Program-made: the position numbers and the translations under genes
Source of the DNA: Alphaproteobacteria bacterium
Lineage (GTDB): Bacteria; Pseudomonadota; Alphaproteobacteria; GCA-2731375
DNA length: 64,000 bases
NCBI GenBank assembly: GCA_021776235.1
Contig: JAJFGG010000142.1
Location: 33,112-97,111 of the forward strand
Reading direction: 5' to 3'
The notes under the pieces: model-generated
What the model was told of the DNA's origin: nothing
Database searches by the model: none
Seen by the model: only the letters and a program-made list of their open reading frames with translations
Shown here: positions 8,824 through 17,518 of the stretch, in pieces
Position numbering within the stretch: the stretch's first letter is position 1
Layout: each line of letters opens with the position of its first letter

Positions 8824-9861
8824 CTACTTCTTATGCTTGGCGACGACGGACTTGACGTAGTTCAACAGCTCCGTGCCGGGGCGTCCCTTGCCGTCCTGCT
8901 CCTTGGCCCATTCCATGTAGATCTTGCCGGCGCCAGAGGCCAATTCCGCCCGAACCGATGGGTCCACTTTCACCACTTCCAATTTCTCATGGAACAGCGG
9001 GATCCATTTCTTGTCCGCCGTGGTGTAGGCCGTGATCATTTTCTTGATTGCGCTCATCTGGGCCCCTGGCACGGCGTCCCGGACCGCTTTCGGGGTCTTG
9101 TTCCAGGCATCGATGTTGACCGTTTGCAGGCACATGAAACCGCTCATACCCAGGCCTTCGGTCACATATTTGGAAACCTCGTAAAGCTTATAGGCGCCAA
9201 AGGCATAGCTGTAGGGGAAGCCGAAGCTGTCGATGGTGCCACGGTCCAGGGCATTGTAGCCATCGGGCGCGGTGACCATGGTCGGCACGGCGCCAAATAC
9301 CTGCAGCGCTTTGGCGTTCAGGCCGGAAATGCGCATCTTCACGCCTTTCATATCGGCCGTGGTTTCGATCCGCTTGTTGCCCATGAACTCGTAAGCGGGC
9401 AGGAAAGCCGGGCCAAAGAACCTCATGTTCCAGCGCTTGGCCATTTCCTCGACAATGGCGGGATGCTGCAATACTTCCATTTCCACGTTGGCCCGTTGCT
9501 GCAGGTCGCGGGGCAGCAGGAAGGGCAGCTCCATCACGGACAGCAACGGCAACTTGCCCGGATAATAGCCGACACAGAGTTGCCCGGCCTCGAACGCCCC
9601 AACGCGGATGTTCTCGGGATTTTGCCGGCGCGGGCCAAGGGCATCGCCATAGTTGATTTTCAGTTCGAAATCGCCGCCGCCGGCTTTCTCCAAATCCGTT
9701 TTCAGGGATTCGATTCCCGCGGTAAAAGCGCGCTTGCCGCCCCAGATATTAAAATTCCAGACGGATTTTTCAGCCTGGGCCGAGGACACGGCGCCGAAAC
9801 TAAAGGCGACAAACGCGGCGGTTGCCACGGTCGCGGTCGTTTTAAGGATGGAATTAGCCAC
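8824..9861 (-). CDS. dctP: TRAP transporter periplasmic substrate-binding protein (DctP)
   Basis: A 345-residue exported binding protein. The signal peptide (ATVATAAFVAFSFGAVSSAQA) ends before EKSVWNFNIWGG. It is followed by a DctP-type bilobal protein with the conserved strand R-x-G-(A/x)-F-E (IRVGAFEAGQLCVGYYP) and the mid-protein ADMKGVKMRISG motif that precedes the substrate arginine region. The start is GTG with GGGAG 9 nt upstream. DctP delivers an organic anion, usually a carboxylate, to DctQM. The exact ligand cannot be read. The AtuA-type genes lie immediately upstream on the same strand, separated by a 93-base gap with a hairpin. Confidence 0.9.
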   Translation of the reverse strand: MANSILKTTATVATAAFVAFSFGAVSSAQAEKSVWNFNIWGGKRAFTAGIESLKTDLEKAGGGDFELKINYGDALGPRRQNPENIRVGAFEAGQLCVGYYPGKLPLLSVMELPFLLPRDLQQRANVEMEVLQHPAIVEEMAKRWNMRFFGPAFLPAYEFMGNKRIETTADMKGVKMRISGLNAKALQVFGAVPTMVTAPDGYNALDRGTIDSFGFPYSYAFGAYKLYEVSKYVTEGLGMSGFMCLQTVNIDAWNKTPKAVRDAVPGAQMSAIKKMITAYTTADKKWIPLFHEKLEVVKVDPSVRAELASGAGKIYMEWAKEQDGKGRPGTELLNYVKSVVAKHKK

Positions 9862-9895
9862 TTAATCATACTCCCTGTTAGGATGAACTTTGGTA

Positions 9896-9943
9896 TTTGC
9901 TTTGTTTTCTCTTAGCACAGGCACCGGAGGCGGTCAAAGCAAA
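9896..9943. repeat. Perfect 9-base inverted repeat between the AtuA pair and dctP
   Basis: TTTGCTTTG (9896-9904) is matched exactly by CAAAGCAAA (9935-9943). A smaller ACCG/CGGT stem lies inside the loop. The element occupies most of the 93-base gap between the AtuA-like small gene and dctP, on the strand both genes share. No T tract follows, so it is better seen as an RNA processing or stability hairpin, or an operator in front of dctP, than as a classical terminator. Confidence 0.5.
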
Positions 9944-9954
9944 GGCGTTGCCCC

Positions 9955-10284
9955 TTATTCTGTTCCATCCAGAACGACTTCCAAAGCCAGGACCATGGCG
10001 CTCCACGACTTGCCATGGCCATCCAGATTGAGAGACTCGTTGACACCGCCTTCCAGGGCCTGGTCCATGACAAAGTTCAGGCCGTGCAGGTTGGGCAATT
10101 CATAGCGCTTGATTGGTCCGCGCAGTACGCCGCCAAAATTCTCCTGTAATCGCTCCGGCGTCACCTGTTGCCGCAGAACTTCATAGTGTTCCGGGTCGTA
10201 GACGAAGATCGCCAGATTGGAACGGTTGCCCTTGTCGCCGGATCTGGCATGCGCAATTTGCCGCAGCGGCACCGATGATTTCAT
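9955..10284 (-). CDS. AtuA-associated small protein (AtuA C-terminal-like domain)
   Basis: A 109-residue protein beginning VPLRQIAHARSGDKGNRSNL, the hallmark start of the small domain found fused or adjacent to AtuA/DUF1446 proteins. The GDKGN loop and the later LPNLHGLNFVMDQALEGGV and LNLDGHGKS segments agree. It overlaps the upstream AtuA-like gene by four bases (ATGA), implying translational coupling and a shared complex. In AtuA proteins of acyclic terpene catabolism this module is part of the enzyme. Its biochemical role is not established from sequence. Confidence 0.8.
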   Translation of the reverse strand: MKSSVPLRQIAHARSGDKGNRSNLAIFVYDPEHYEVLRQQVTPERLQENFGGVLRGPIKRYELPNLHGLNFVMDQALEGGVNESLNLDGHGKSWSAMVLALEVVLDGTE

Positions 10285-11624
10285 GCCGGCAGTATCTCCA
10301 ACCGGGGCTTTACATCGCCGCGCTCAACGAAAGCGGAATAGGTCATAACGGAAGGCGTGATATGGCCGCGATAGCCGCCGCCCGCCGCGGGCCCGCAGCA
10401 CAACAGGGCTTCTACCTCCCACAGCAACAGCTCTGCCTCGTCTTCTGACGAGGCCCGCATGGCGCAACGCAGACGCACATCCTGGGCGTCGTCCGGATAG
10501 TCCACCGCCGAGGCATGCAGGGCGGAGACACCGATCAGGTCGATCCGGATCGGCCCATTGCTGCCATGCAGCCGGTCCATGCGTTCGGCAACGATGTCGC
10601 CAGCCATACGGGCCCGGCCGGCGGCGCCGGGTCCGGCGTAAGAGATCTCCGCCTCGGCCAGGAAACCGCCGTCGAAGGCGACGGTGACCTTCAATTGCTC
10701 CGGCCGCTGCGCGCCGCCGGCCTGTTCGATCCGGACCCGGTCCCGGCCCGCGTCGGCCAATTGGACGCGGGAGAAATCAGCGCTGACATCCGGGGTCAGA
10801 TAAGCGCTGGGATCATGCACTTCATACAGCAATTGTTCCTTCACGGTGCGTTGGCTGACCAGGCCGCCGCTGCTCTCCAACTTGGTAATGACGGCGCCAC
10901 CATCGGCCGTCACTTCAGCCAGGGGAAAACCGACATTGGCCAGGCCGGGGACGTCCTTGTGCCCGGGATCGGCGAAGTAGCCGCCCGTGACCTGGGCCGC
11001 GCATTCCAGCAGATGGCCAATGGCGGTGCCGGCGCCCAAGGTCCCCCAGTCATCCGGCTGCCAGGCAAAATGATGCGCCATGGGGGCCAGGAACAGGGAT
11101 GGATCGGCGACCCGGCCGGTGATGATGACGTCGGCCCCGGCCTCGATGGCCGGCAGGATGGCATCGATGCCCAGATAGGCATTGGCGGCCAGCATTTCCC
11201 GGCCGGTCTCAGACAGACGGCAGCCCGGTTCCAGCAGCGGCGTATCGGGGCCGATCAGGTGGCTGACCTCGTCCCCGGTGACAGCCGCCACTTTCAGGCC
11301 CGTCAAGCCTAACTCTGTCGCGATTTCGGCCGTGCGCTGGGCCGCCGCGCGGGGATTGGCCACGCCCATGTTGGTGATAATTCTGGTGCCGGCGGCCTGG
11401 CAAAGTGGCAGCACGGCCCGCATCCGCCGCTCGAGCAACGGGTTGTAGCCCCGCGCTGGATTGGTCCGGCGGTCGCGGTGGCCAAAGGCCAGGGTGCGCT
11501 CACCGACGCATTCAAAGACGATGGCGTCCAGACGGCCATGGCGGATCAAATCCAGGGCCGGTTCAAGCCGATCCGAGGAAAAGCCCGCACCGGTCCCGAT
11601 GCGGTAGGCGTTTTGCGTGTCCAT
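10281..11624 (-). CDS. AtuA/DUF1446 family protein (acyclic terpene utilisation type)
   Basis: A 447-residue protein of the DUF1446/AtuA family, recognised by its N-terminal IGTGAGFSSDRLEPALDLI, the ITNMGVANPRAAAQRTAEIA segment and the TGRVADPSLFLAPM motif. AtuA belongs to the citronellol/geraniol degradation pathway, where it is proposed to process acyl-CoA intermediates. DUF1446 homologues occur widely in pathways for branched acids. Here it is the first gene of a pair with the small AtuA-like protein, and a class III CoA-transferase is divergently transcribed 85 bases away. The other Atu genes (geranyl-CoA carboxylase) are not in the window, so the terpene assignment is tentative. Confidence 0.8.
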   Translation of the reverse strand: MDTQNAYRIGTGAGFSSDRLEPALDLIRHGRLDAIVFECVGERTLAFGHRDRRTNPARGYNPLLERRMRAVLPLCQAAGTRIITNMGVANPRAAAQRTAEIATELGLTGLKVAAVTGDEVSHLIGPDTPLLEPGCRLSETGREMLAANAYLGIDAILPAIEAGADVIITGRVADPSLFLAPMAHHFAWQPDDWGTLGAGTAIGHLLECAAQVTGGYFADPGHKDVPGLANVGFPLAEVTADGGAVITKLESSGGLVSQRTVKEQLLYEVHDPSAYLTPDVSADFSRVQLADAGRDRVRIEQAGGAQRPEQLKVTVAFDGGFLAEAEISYAGPGAAGRARMAGDIVAERMDRLHGSNGPIRIDLIGVSALHASAVDYPDDAQDVRLRCAMRASSEDEAELLLWEVEALLCCGPAAGGGYRGHITPSVMTYSAFVERGDVKPRLEILPA

Positions 11625-11709
11625 GGCAGTAGTTTACACGTCCTGCCGCGAAAAACTCCATGCCATGTGCTAAGCTGGACGCCGGTATATTTTCTCGACG
11701 GATTTTCCC

Positions 11710-12924
11710 ATGACAGACAAACAGACAGGCGGTGCCCTGGCCGGATATCGTGTGATCGATCTGACCCGGGTGCTGGGCGGGCCGTTTTGCACCCAGTTGC
11801 TTTCCGATCATGGCGCCGAAGTGATCAAGGTGGAGCCACCCCAGGGCGATGAAGTGCGTGATTGGGGCCCGCCATTCAAGGACGGCCTGTCGGCCTATTT
11901 CTCCGGCGTCAACCGGAACAAACGCTCCATTGGCCTGGATCTGCGCACAGAGCGCGGCCAGGCCGTGCTGTTTCAGCTGTTGGAAGGGGCGGATGTGATG
12001 ATCGACAATTTCAAGTCCGGCAGCCTCGAGAGGTGGGGCATCGGCTATGAAGATGTTTTGGCAAAACGCTTCCCGCGGCTGATTTATTGCTCCATCACCG
12101 GCTTTGGCGCCGACGGCCCTTTCGGCGGCTTTCCCGGCTATGACGCCGTGGCACAGGCATTGTCCGGGCAGATTTCCGTCAACGGCTCGCCCGAGACCGG
12201 GCCCACCCGCATCGGTGTGCCGATCATTGATCTTGCCACCGGGCTATATGCCTCGATCGGCATTTTGATGGCGGTGGAGGAGCGCCACCGTTCGGGGCAG
12301 GGGCAGCGGGTTGACGCCAGCCTGTTCGATACCGGTGTGGCGCTGTTGCATCCCCAGGCGGCGAACTATTTCATGTCCGGGAAAACACCTGTCCTGACGG
12401 GCAATTCCCACCCGAACATCTCACCCTATGAACAATATCCGACCAAGCAGGGACGGCTGTTTCTGGCCATTGGCAACGACCGGCAGTTCCGCTTGCTGGC
12501 CGAGGTTCTGGGCCAGCCGGAATGGGCCACCGATCCACGATTTCTGCATAATCCTGAACGGGTGGAGCATCGCGACGCCTTGAGCGCATTGATCATTGAG
12601 GCCTTGCGAGAACATACGGCGGAGGCGGTTTCCTCTGCCCTGTTGTCCAAGGGCGCCCCGGCGGGCGCGGTTCTGACCATCCCCGAAGTGGCCGAACATC
12701 CTCATACCCGCCATCGCGGGATGGTGGTCGAAATGGACGGTTACCGCGGCACCGGTATTCCCATCAAGATGGGCCGAACGCCCGGCTCCGTCCGTAGCAC
12801 GCCGCCGCATTATGGCAGCGCCACCCGGGATGTCCTGGCCGGCCTCGGTTATGACCGGCGCCAGGTCGATGAACTGATTAACGACGGGGTCGCTTTCACG
12901 GAACGGGCCAAACCACCGGTATAA
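11710..12924 (+). CDS. CaiB/BaiF (class III) CoA-transferase
   Basis: A 404-residue family III CoA-transferase. The N-terminus GYRVIDLTRVLGGPFCTQLL is diagnostic. DVMIDNFKSGSLERWGIGYE follows, and the catalytic aspartate is Asp145 in GYDAVAQA, just after the GFGADGPF turn. The family moves CoA between an acyl-CoA and a free acid through a glutamyl/aspartyl anhydride mechanism. It is transcribed away from the AtuA pair and followed after 89 bases by a zinc alcohol dehydrogenase. Both may feed the same catabolic route, activating the carboxylate derived from the alcohol. Substrate specificity cannot be inferred. Confidence 0.92.
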   Translation: MTDKQTGGALAGYRVIDLTRVLGGPFCTQLLSDHGAEVIKVEPPQGDEVRDWGPPFKDGLSAYFSGVNRNKRSIGLDLRTERGQAVLFQLLEGADVMIDNFKSGSLERWGIGYEDVLAKRFPRLIYCSITGFGADGPFGGFPGYDAVAQALSGQISVNGSPETGPTRIGVPIIDLATGLYASIGILMAVEERHRSGQGQRVDASLFDTGVALLHPQAANYFMSGKTPVLTGNSHPNISPYEQYPTKQGRLFLAIGNDRQFRLLAEVLGQPEWATDPRFLHNPERVEHRDALSALIIEALREHTAEAVSSALLSKGAPAGAVLTIPEVAEHPHTRHRGMVVEMDGYRGTGIPIKMGRTPGSVRSTPPHYGSATRDVLAGLGYDRRQVDELINDGVAFTERAKPPV

Positions 12925-13013
12925 GCGCATTAAGCGTCGGGCACTGGACCCCATGGGACGGCTGCCCTAGGTTGACGGCAATTCTGTAGTCGAAAGAACC
13001 GGGAGGTTGGGAA

Positions 13014-14066
13014 ATGCGTGCATATCAGATCGTGAAATGGGGCGAGCCGCTGGAAGAGCGCGAAGTACCGACACCGGAACCAAAAGGGACCGAGGTTTTG
13101 GTCCGGGTCACGGCATCCGGCATCTGCCACAGTGACATTCACATCTGGGACGGTTATTTCGACATGGGCGGCGACAACAAGCTAAGCCTGGAAGACCGCG
13201 GCCTGAAACTGCCCTTCACCATGGGGCATGAAGTATTGGGCGAGGTTGCCGCCCTGGGTCCGGAGGCTGAGGGCATTGAAGTCGGCGATCGCCGCATCGT
13301 CTTTCCCTGGATCGGCTGTGGCGCCTGCGAGGTCTGTGCCCGCGGCGACGAGCTGCTGTGTCTGGCGCCCCGCACCGTGGGGACCCGTTATGCCGGCGGT
13401 TATGCGGAATACTGCATCGCCCCGCATGCAAAATATCTGGTGCCCTTCGAAGGCACCGATGAACCCCATGCCGCGACCTGCGCCTGTTCCGGCGTGACCG
13501 CATACAGCGCCTTGAAAAAGGTCAACTACCTGACCGACAAAGAACATTTGATGATCATCGGGGCCGGTGGCGTTGGCCTGGCGGGTATTGGCATGGCCAA
13601 GGCGGTATGTGCGGCCAAATTGATTGTCGCCGATATCGATCCGGCCAAACGGGCCGCGGCCATTGCTGCCGGAGCGGACATTGTCGTCGATAACAGCGAT
13701 GCCGGGGCAGTCGCACAATTGTTGGAGAGCACGGGCGGCGGTGTCGCCGCGGCCATCGATTTCGTTGGCGCGCCGGCCACCACCGGTTTTGCCATGCAGG
13801 CCCTGGCCCGTGGCGGCACGATTGTCGTGGTTGGCCTGTTCGGCGGCGCCTTGCCTCTGCCGGTGGCCAGCCTGCCACTGAAGATGATGCGCCTGATTGG
13901 CAGTTATGTCGGCAGTCTGGAAGAGATGCGCGAGTTGATGGCCTTGGTTAAGGCAGGCAAGGTAAAGCCGGTGCCGACCACGCCGCGGCCGCTGCGCGAA
14001 GCCGGCCAAGCCATTGCCGATCTGCGCGATGGCAAAGCCGTTGGGCGCTACGTCCTGGTCAATTAG
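13014..14066 (+). CDS. Zinc-dependent medium-chain alcohol dehydrogenase
   Basis: A 350-residue MDR enzyme with full zinc chemistry: catalytic ligands Cys38 (GICHSD), His72 with Glu73 (GHE) and Cys156, and structural-zinc cysteines 102, 105, 108 and 116. The NAD(P) fold carries GAGGVG at 183-188. A strong GGGAGG ribosome site precedes the ATG. It should oxidise an alcohol to an aldehyde or the reverse. Its stop overlaps the stop of the opposite-strand dus gene by four bases. It follows the CoA-transferase on the same strand, so the two may be co-transcribed. The substrate alcohol is unknown. Confidence 0.92.
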   Translation: MRAYQIVKWGEPLEEREVPTPEPKGTEVLVRVTASGICHSDIHIWDGYFDMGGDNKLSLEDRGLKLPFTMGHEVLGEVAALGPEAEGIEVGDRRIVFPWIGCGACEVCARGDELLCLAPRTVGTRYAGGYAEYCIAPHAKYLVPFEGTDEPHAATCACSGVTAYSALKKVNYLTDKEHLMIIGAGGVGLAGIGMAKAVCAAKLIVADIDPAKRAAAIAAGADIVVDNSDAGAVAQLLESTGGGVAAAIDFVGAPATTGFAMQALARGGTIVVVGLFGGALPLPVASLPLKMMRLIGSYVGSLEEMRELMALVKAGKVKPVPTTPRPLREAGQAIADLRDGKAVGRYVLVN

Positions 14067-15049
14067 TGCTGCAGTTCCAATTGGCCGGGCATTTGCGCCA
14101 TGGCGGTCTCCAGCAGAGCGCCATCGGCCTCCGGCCGGTAGCTTCGTTCCGAGATATGCCGGCGCCAGGCCCGGGCGCCCGGCTGACCATAGTAAAGACC
14201 CAGCATATGCCGTGTTATGGCGTTTAGGCGCACGCCCCGGTCCATTTGCTCGGCAATATAGGGCTGTATGGCCCGGATCAGGTCTTCCCGGCTGGGCGGG
14301 GCCGCGGTGTCCGCGAACAACGTCCGATCGACTTCGGCCAGCAGATAAGGCGCCTGATAGACGGCGCGGCCCAACATGACGCCGTCCACATGTTGCAGAT
14401 GCAGCTGGCATTGTTCCAGGCTGTCGATGCCGCCGTTGACGATAATCTCCAGTTCCGGAAAATCCGCCTTTACGCGATAGGCCCGGTCATAATGCAATGG
14501 CGGCACTTCGCGGTTCTGCTTCGGGCTCAAGCCCGACAGAATGGCTTTGCGGGCATGGATAATGAAACTGCGGCAGCCCGCCGCCGCCACGGTCTCGATA
14601 AAATGGTGCAGAAACTCATAGCTGTCATGGTCATCGATGCCGATCCGCGATTTGACTGTGATGGGAACGTTCGTGGCCGACCCCATCGCCGTAACACAGG
14701 CCGCGACCAGATCGGGTTCAGCCATCAGACAGGCGCCAAAACGCCCCGACTGCACCCGGTCGCTGGGACAACCTACGTTGATATTGATCTCGTCATAGCC
14801 ATAGTCCTGGCCGATGGCGGCGGCTCTGGCCATGCGGTCGGGGTCCGAGCCGCCCAATTGCAGAGCGATGGGGTGCTCCGCCGGCGAAAAAGCCAAAAGA
14901 CGCTGCCTATCGCCATGGATGACCGCATCGGCGGTGATCATCTCGGTGTACAGCAAGGCCCGGCGGCTGATCAGGCGCAGGAAATAGCGCTCGTGCCGGT
15001 CGGTATATTCCATCATCGGCGCCACGCTGAAACGCCTATCAAGGATCAT
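14063..15049 (-). CDS. dusA: tRNA-dihydrouridine(20/20a) synthase DusA
   Basis: A 328-residue FMN enzyme that reduces U20 and U20a in the D-loop of tRNAs. It begins [21 protein letters not shown] and carries the active-site cysteine at about residue 94 in [12 protein letters not shown]. The DusA-specific [12 protein letters not shown] and C-terminal [17 protein letters not shown] motifs are all present, which separate it from DusB and DusC. The ATG at 15049 is preferred over an in-frame TTG at 15064 because the family starts close to the first strand. It overlaps the end of the upstream esterase gene by 11 bases, suggesting it is the last gene of a cyclase-esterase-dusA run. Confidence 0.93.
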   Translation of the reverse strand: MILDRRFSVAPMMEYTDRHERYFLRLISRRALLYTEMITADAVIHGDRQRLLAFSPAEHPIALQLGGSDPDRMARAAAIGQDYGYDEININVGCPSDRVQSGRFGACLMAEPDLVAACVTAMGSATNVPITVKSRIGIDDHDSYEFLHHFIETVAAAGCRSFIIHARKAILSGLSPKQNREVPPLHYDRAYRVKADFPELEIIVNGGIDSLEQCQLHLQHVDGVMLGRAVYQAPYLLAEVDRTLFADTAAPPSREDLIRAIQPYIAEQMDRGVRLNAITRHMLGLYYGQPGARAWRRHISERSYRPEADGALLETAMAQMPGQLELQH

Positions 15050-15998
15050 CGGCACTACCCCCAAAAGCCGAACGCAGGGCGCCGGCTACATGATCAAGTG
15101 CGGCCACGCCCTGATCGACCTTGGCCCCCATGCGGGCAAAGCCATGCACCATGCCGGCGTAGCATTTGTATTCGACCGGCACGCCTGCCTTGGCCAATGT
15201 TTCGGCATAAACCCGCCCCTCGTCGCGCAGGGGATCATATTCGGCGGTCTGGATCCAGGCGCGCGGCAAATCGGTGTGATACTTGGCCAGCTGCGGCGAG
15301 GCACGCGGGTCCGATCTCGCCGCCCGGTCCGGCAAATAAAGGTCGGCAAAATGTTCCGTCGCCTGCCGTGTCAACAGATAGCCTTCACCATTGTCCTCTT
15401 TGGACGGGGTGTCGGCGGTGAAATCCAGTGCCGGATAAATCAGCGCCTGCAGGCATAGCTGAATCCGTTTGGACTCATCGCGCAGGATCAGCGCGGTGGA
15501 TGCCGCCAGATTGCCGCCGGCGGAATCGCCAACCACCGCCAGGCGGGCCGGATCGGCGCCGATCGCCTCTGCGTTTGCCGCTACCCAGCGGGTCGCGGCA
15601 ACACAGTCATTCAGACCGGCGGGAAATTTATGCTCCGGCGCCAGACGGTAATCGACCGCCACCACGATACAACCGGCCCCATGGGCCAGATGGCGGCAGA
15701 CATGATCGTGGCTCTCCAACGAGCCGATGACCCAACCGCCGCCATGAAAGAATAGCGCCGCCGCCATGGCATTATTCGTGGATACCGGCGTGTATATGCG
15801 GATGGCGAGGCCGTTGCCGTCCGGACCGGGGATAATACGGTCCTCCACGCTATGAAGATCGCCGGTCGGGTGGCGATAGGCCGCCGTCGCCGCCTCGTAG
15901 GCATCCCGCGCCAGGCGATAGTCGTCTGCCTCCAGTGGCGAGCCACCCGCCGCCGCGGCGGCCTCGACAATTGCACTACATTGGGGATCCAAGCTCAT
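15039..15998 (-). CDS. Alpha/beta hydrolase of the hormone-sensitive lipase group
   Basis: A 319-residue esterase. The oxyanion-hole motif HGGGW is at residues 85-89, the nucleophile is Ser159 in GDSAGG, the acid lies in the [10 protein letters not shown] segment and the catalytic histidine in MVHGFARM. This set is diagnostic for the HSL family (PF07859), cytoplasmic carboxylesterases acting on short to medium acyl esters. It overlaps the upstream cyclase gene by four bases and the downstream dusA by 11, so the three genes are likely co-transcribed although functionally unrelated. The natural substrate is unknown. Confidence 0.9.
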   Translation of the reverse strand: MSLDPQCSAIVEAAAAAGGSPLEADDYRLARDAYEAATAAYRHPTGDLHSVEDRIIPGPDGNGLAIRIYTPVSTNNAMAAALFFHGGGWVIGSLESHDHVCRHLAHGAGCIVVAVDYRLAPEHKFPAGLNDCVAATRWVAANAEAIGADPARLAVVGDSAGGNLAASTALILRDESKRIQLCLQALIYPALDFTADTPSKEDNGEGYLLTRQATEHFADLYLPDRAARSDPRASPQLAKYHTDLPRAWIQTAEYDPLRDEGRVYAETLAKAGVPVEYKCYAGMVHGFARMGAKVDQGVAALDHVAGALRSAFGGSADDP

Positions 15999-17335
15999 TT
16001 CGTTTCCTTCCCGGCAACGGCCTCGGTACGCCCCAGCAGATACCAGGTCGACATCTTTCCCTTACCCTTGACCGCAATTTCGCCACGGGGGGCCAGTTGA
16101 TAGCGGATATCCAGCCGTTGCCGCAACTGATCGGAAACCTGAATACGGTCCGGCTCGCCCAGGGTCTGCATCCGCGAGGCTATATTTACCGTATCGCCCC
16201 ATAAATCATACATGAAGCGCCGTTGACCAATAACCCCCGCCGTCAACCCGCCCACGTGAATGCCAATGCGCACTCGTACGGGGTTGCCATCGGGATCGCG
16301 TACCTGGCCGGCCGCTTTTTGCATCGCCAGGGCCAAATCCGCCATGGCCGGCAAATGCTCCGTACGGTCACCGGACACCCCGCCCGCCACCATGTAGGAA
16401 TCGCCGATGGTCTTGATTTTTTCCAGGCCGTGCTCCGCCGTCAAGGCATCGAAACTGGCGAACAGTTGGTTCAATAGGGCCAGGGTCTGATCTGGGCGGC
16501 AGCGGGCGGCCAGGGCCGTAAAGCCCACGATGTCGGCGAACAGAACTGTGGCGTCGGTATATTCATCCACTACCGTCTCGCCCCGTTGCAGGCGCTCGGC
16601 CACCGGGGCGGGCAGAATGGAGGTCAAAAGCTCATGATAACGGGCGCGCTGGTCCTCCAGCCGGCGGGCGTTCAGGTGGTCCAGCCGGCGCAACCGTTCG
16701 GCCCGGTGCAGGGCGGCAATGCCGACCACGTTCGCCGCCGCCAGTTGTGCCGCCAGCATGCCCAGCAATTGGCCGTTCGCCACCCCGGCAAAGGCGGTGA
16801 AGACCAGATAGACCAGGCTGGCGGTCAGCACCGTGCCGATGCAGTACGCGAATATCAACGGCACCACCAGATAGCTGGCCAGCACCAACAGCATGATGCC
16901 GGACAGATACAGCACCGGCACCTCTACCATGGCGTTGGTCAGGCCGGCCGCCAGGGTCATGGCATGCACGGCAAGGAGCATCAGCAGTGGCCAGCGGGTG
17001 CGGAAAAAGGGCAGATATGTCAGGGCCAGCAGTAAAAACAGACACAGGGTCAAAACAATTGTGCGCGCCAGAACGAAAGTCATTCCGCCGGCCGGCAGCA
17101 CCCAGGGGTCAATGGCCGCGAAAGCGAGCTCAATCGCCAAAGCCAGCCATAGGACAAAGCGCGCCTGGCCCAGATTTCTGTTGCGTTCAGCGGCGCGAAA
17201 TTCCGTTTCCAGGTTACGATCCACGAAGACCAGGCGGCGGCCCATCTGGCCCCACTCGGCATCATCCGAGGGCCGGCTCGTGGCCGCGCCCGCCGACACT
17301 GCCGGCGTCATCGCCGCGGCGTCACTGCCTGCCAT
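15995..17335 (-). CDS. Membrane-anchored class III adenylyl cyclase
   Basis: About 446 residues. A soluble N-terminal tail and six closely spaced membrane helices (roughly residues 58-228) are followed by a helical linker and a class III cyclase domain. Catalytic residues look complete: metal aspartates Asp268 (FADIVGF) and Asp312 (KTIGD), adenine-selecting Lys308 and Asp377 (MYDLWGD), and transition-state Asn384 and Arg388 (NIASR). Lys/Asp at the selectivity positions points to ATP and cAMP rather than GTP. I chose the ATG at 17335. The frame is open to a TTG at 17392. It is divergent from a second cyclase gene across about 180 bases and overlaps the esterase gene downstream. Confidence 0.87.
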   Translation of the reverse strand: MAGSDAAAMTPAVSAGAATSRPSDDAEWGQMGRRLVFVDRNLETEFRAAERNRNLGQARFVLWLALAIELAFAAIDPWVLPAGGMTFVLARTIVLTLCLFLLLALTYLPFFRTRWPLLMLLAVHAMTLAAGLTNAMVEVPVLYLSGIMLLVLASYLVVPLIFAYCIGTVLTASLVYLVFTAFAGVANGQLLGMLAAQLAAANVVGIAALHRAERLRRLDHLNARRLEDQRARYHELLTSILPAPVAERLQRGETVVDEYTDATVLFADIVGFTALAARCRPDQTLALLNQLFASFDALTAEHGLEKIKTIGDSYMVAGGVSGDRTEHLPAMADLALAMQKAAGQVRDPDGNPVRVRIGIHVGGLTAGVIGQRRFMYDLWGDTVNIASRMQTLGEPDRIQVSDQLRQRLDIRYQLAPRGEIAVKGKGKMSTWYLLGRTEAVAGKETK

Positions 17336-17476
17336 TCCGTCTATATCCCCTTGTTCTCTTTCGCATGCATCCGGCCAGCCGTCGTGCCGCAAACGTCATG
17401 ATCGCCCTATCTGCAAGTAGGCTTGATGCTGCGGGTTTTCCAGGGCACCTGCCAATAACATTCCCGGCCAGGATAT

Positions 17477-17487
17477 TTGCCAGGCAA
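17477..17487. promoter_or_regulatory. 11-bp palindrome between two cyclase genes
   Basis: TTGCCAGGCAA is a perfect palindrome around a central A. It sits 32 bases before the start of the DUF427-cyclase gene, in the only non-coding DNA separating the two divergent cyclases. The position suits an operator governing one or both promoters. No regulator is encoded nearby. Confidence 0.25.
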
Positions 17488-17518
17488 TTCACTTGAATAC
17501 GATGGCGCCCGTTCATAG

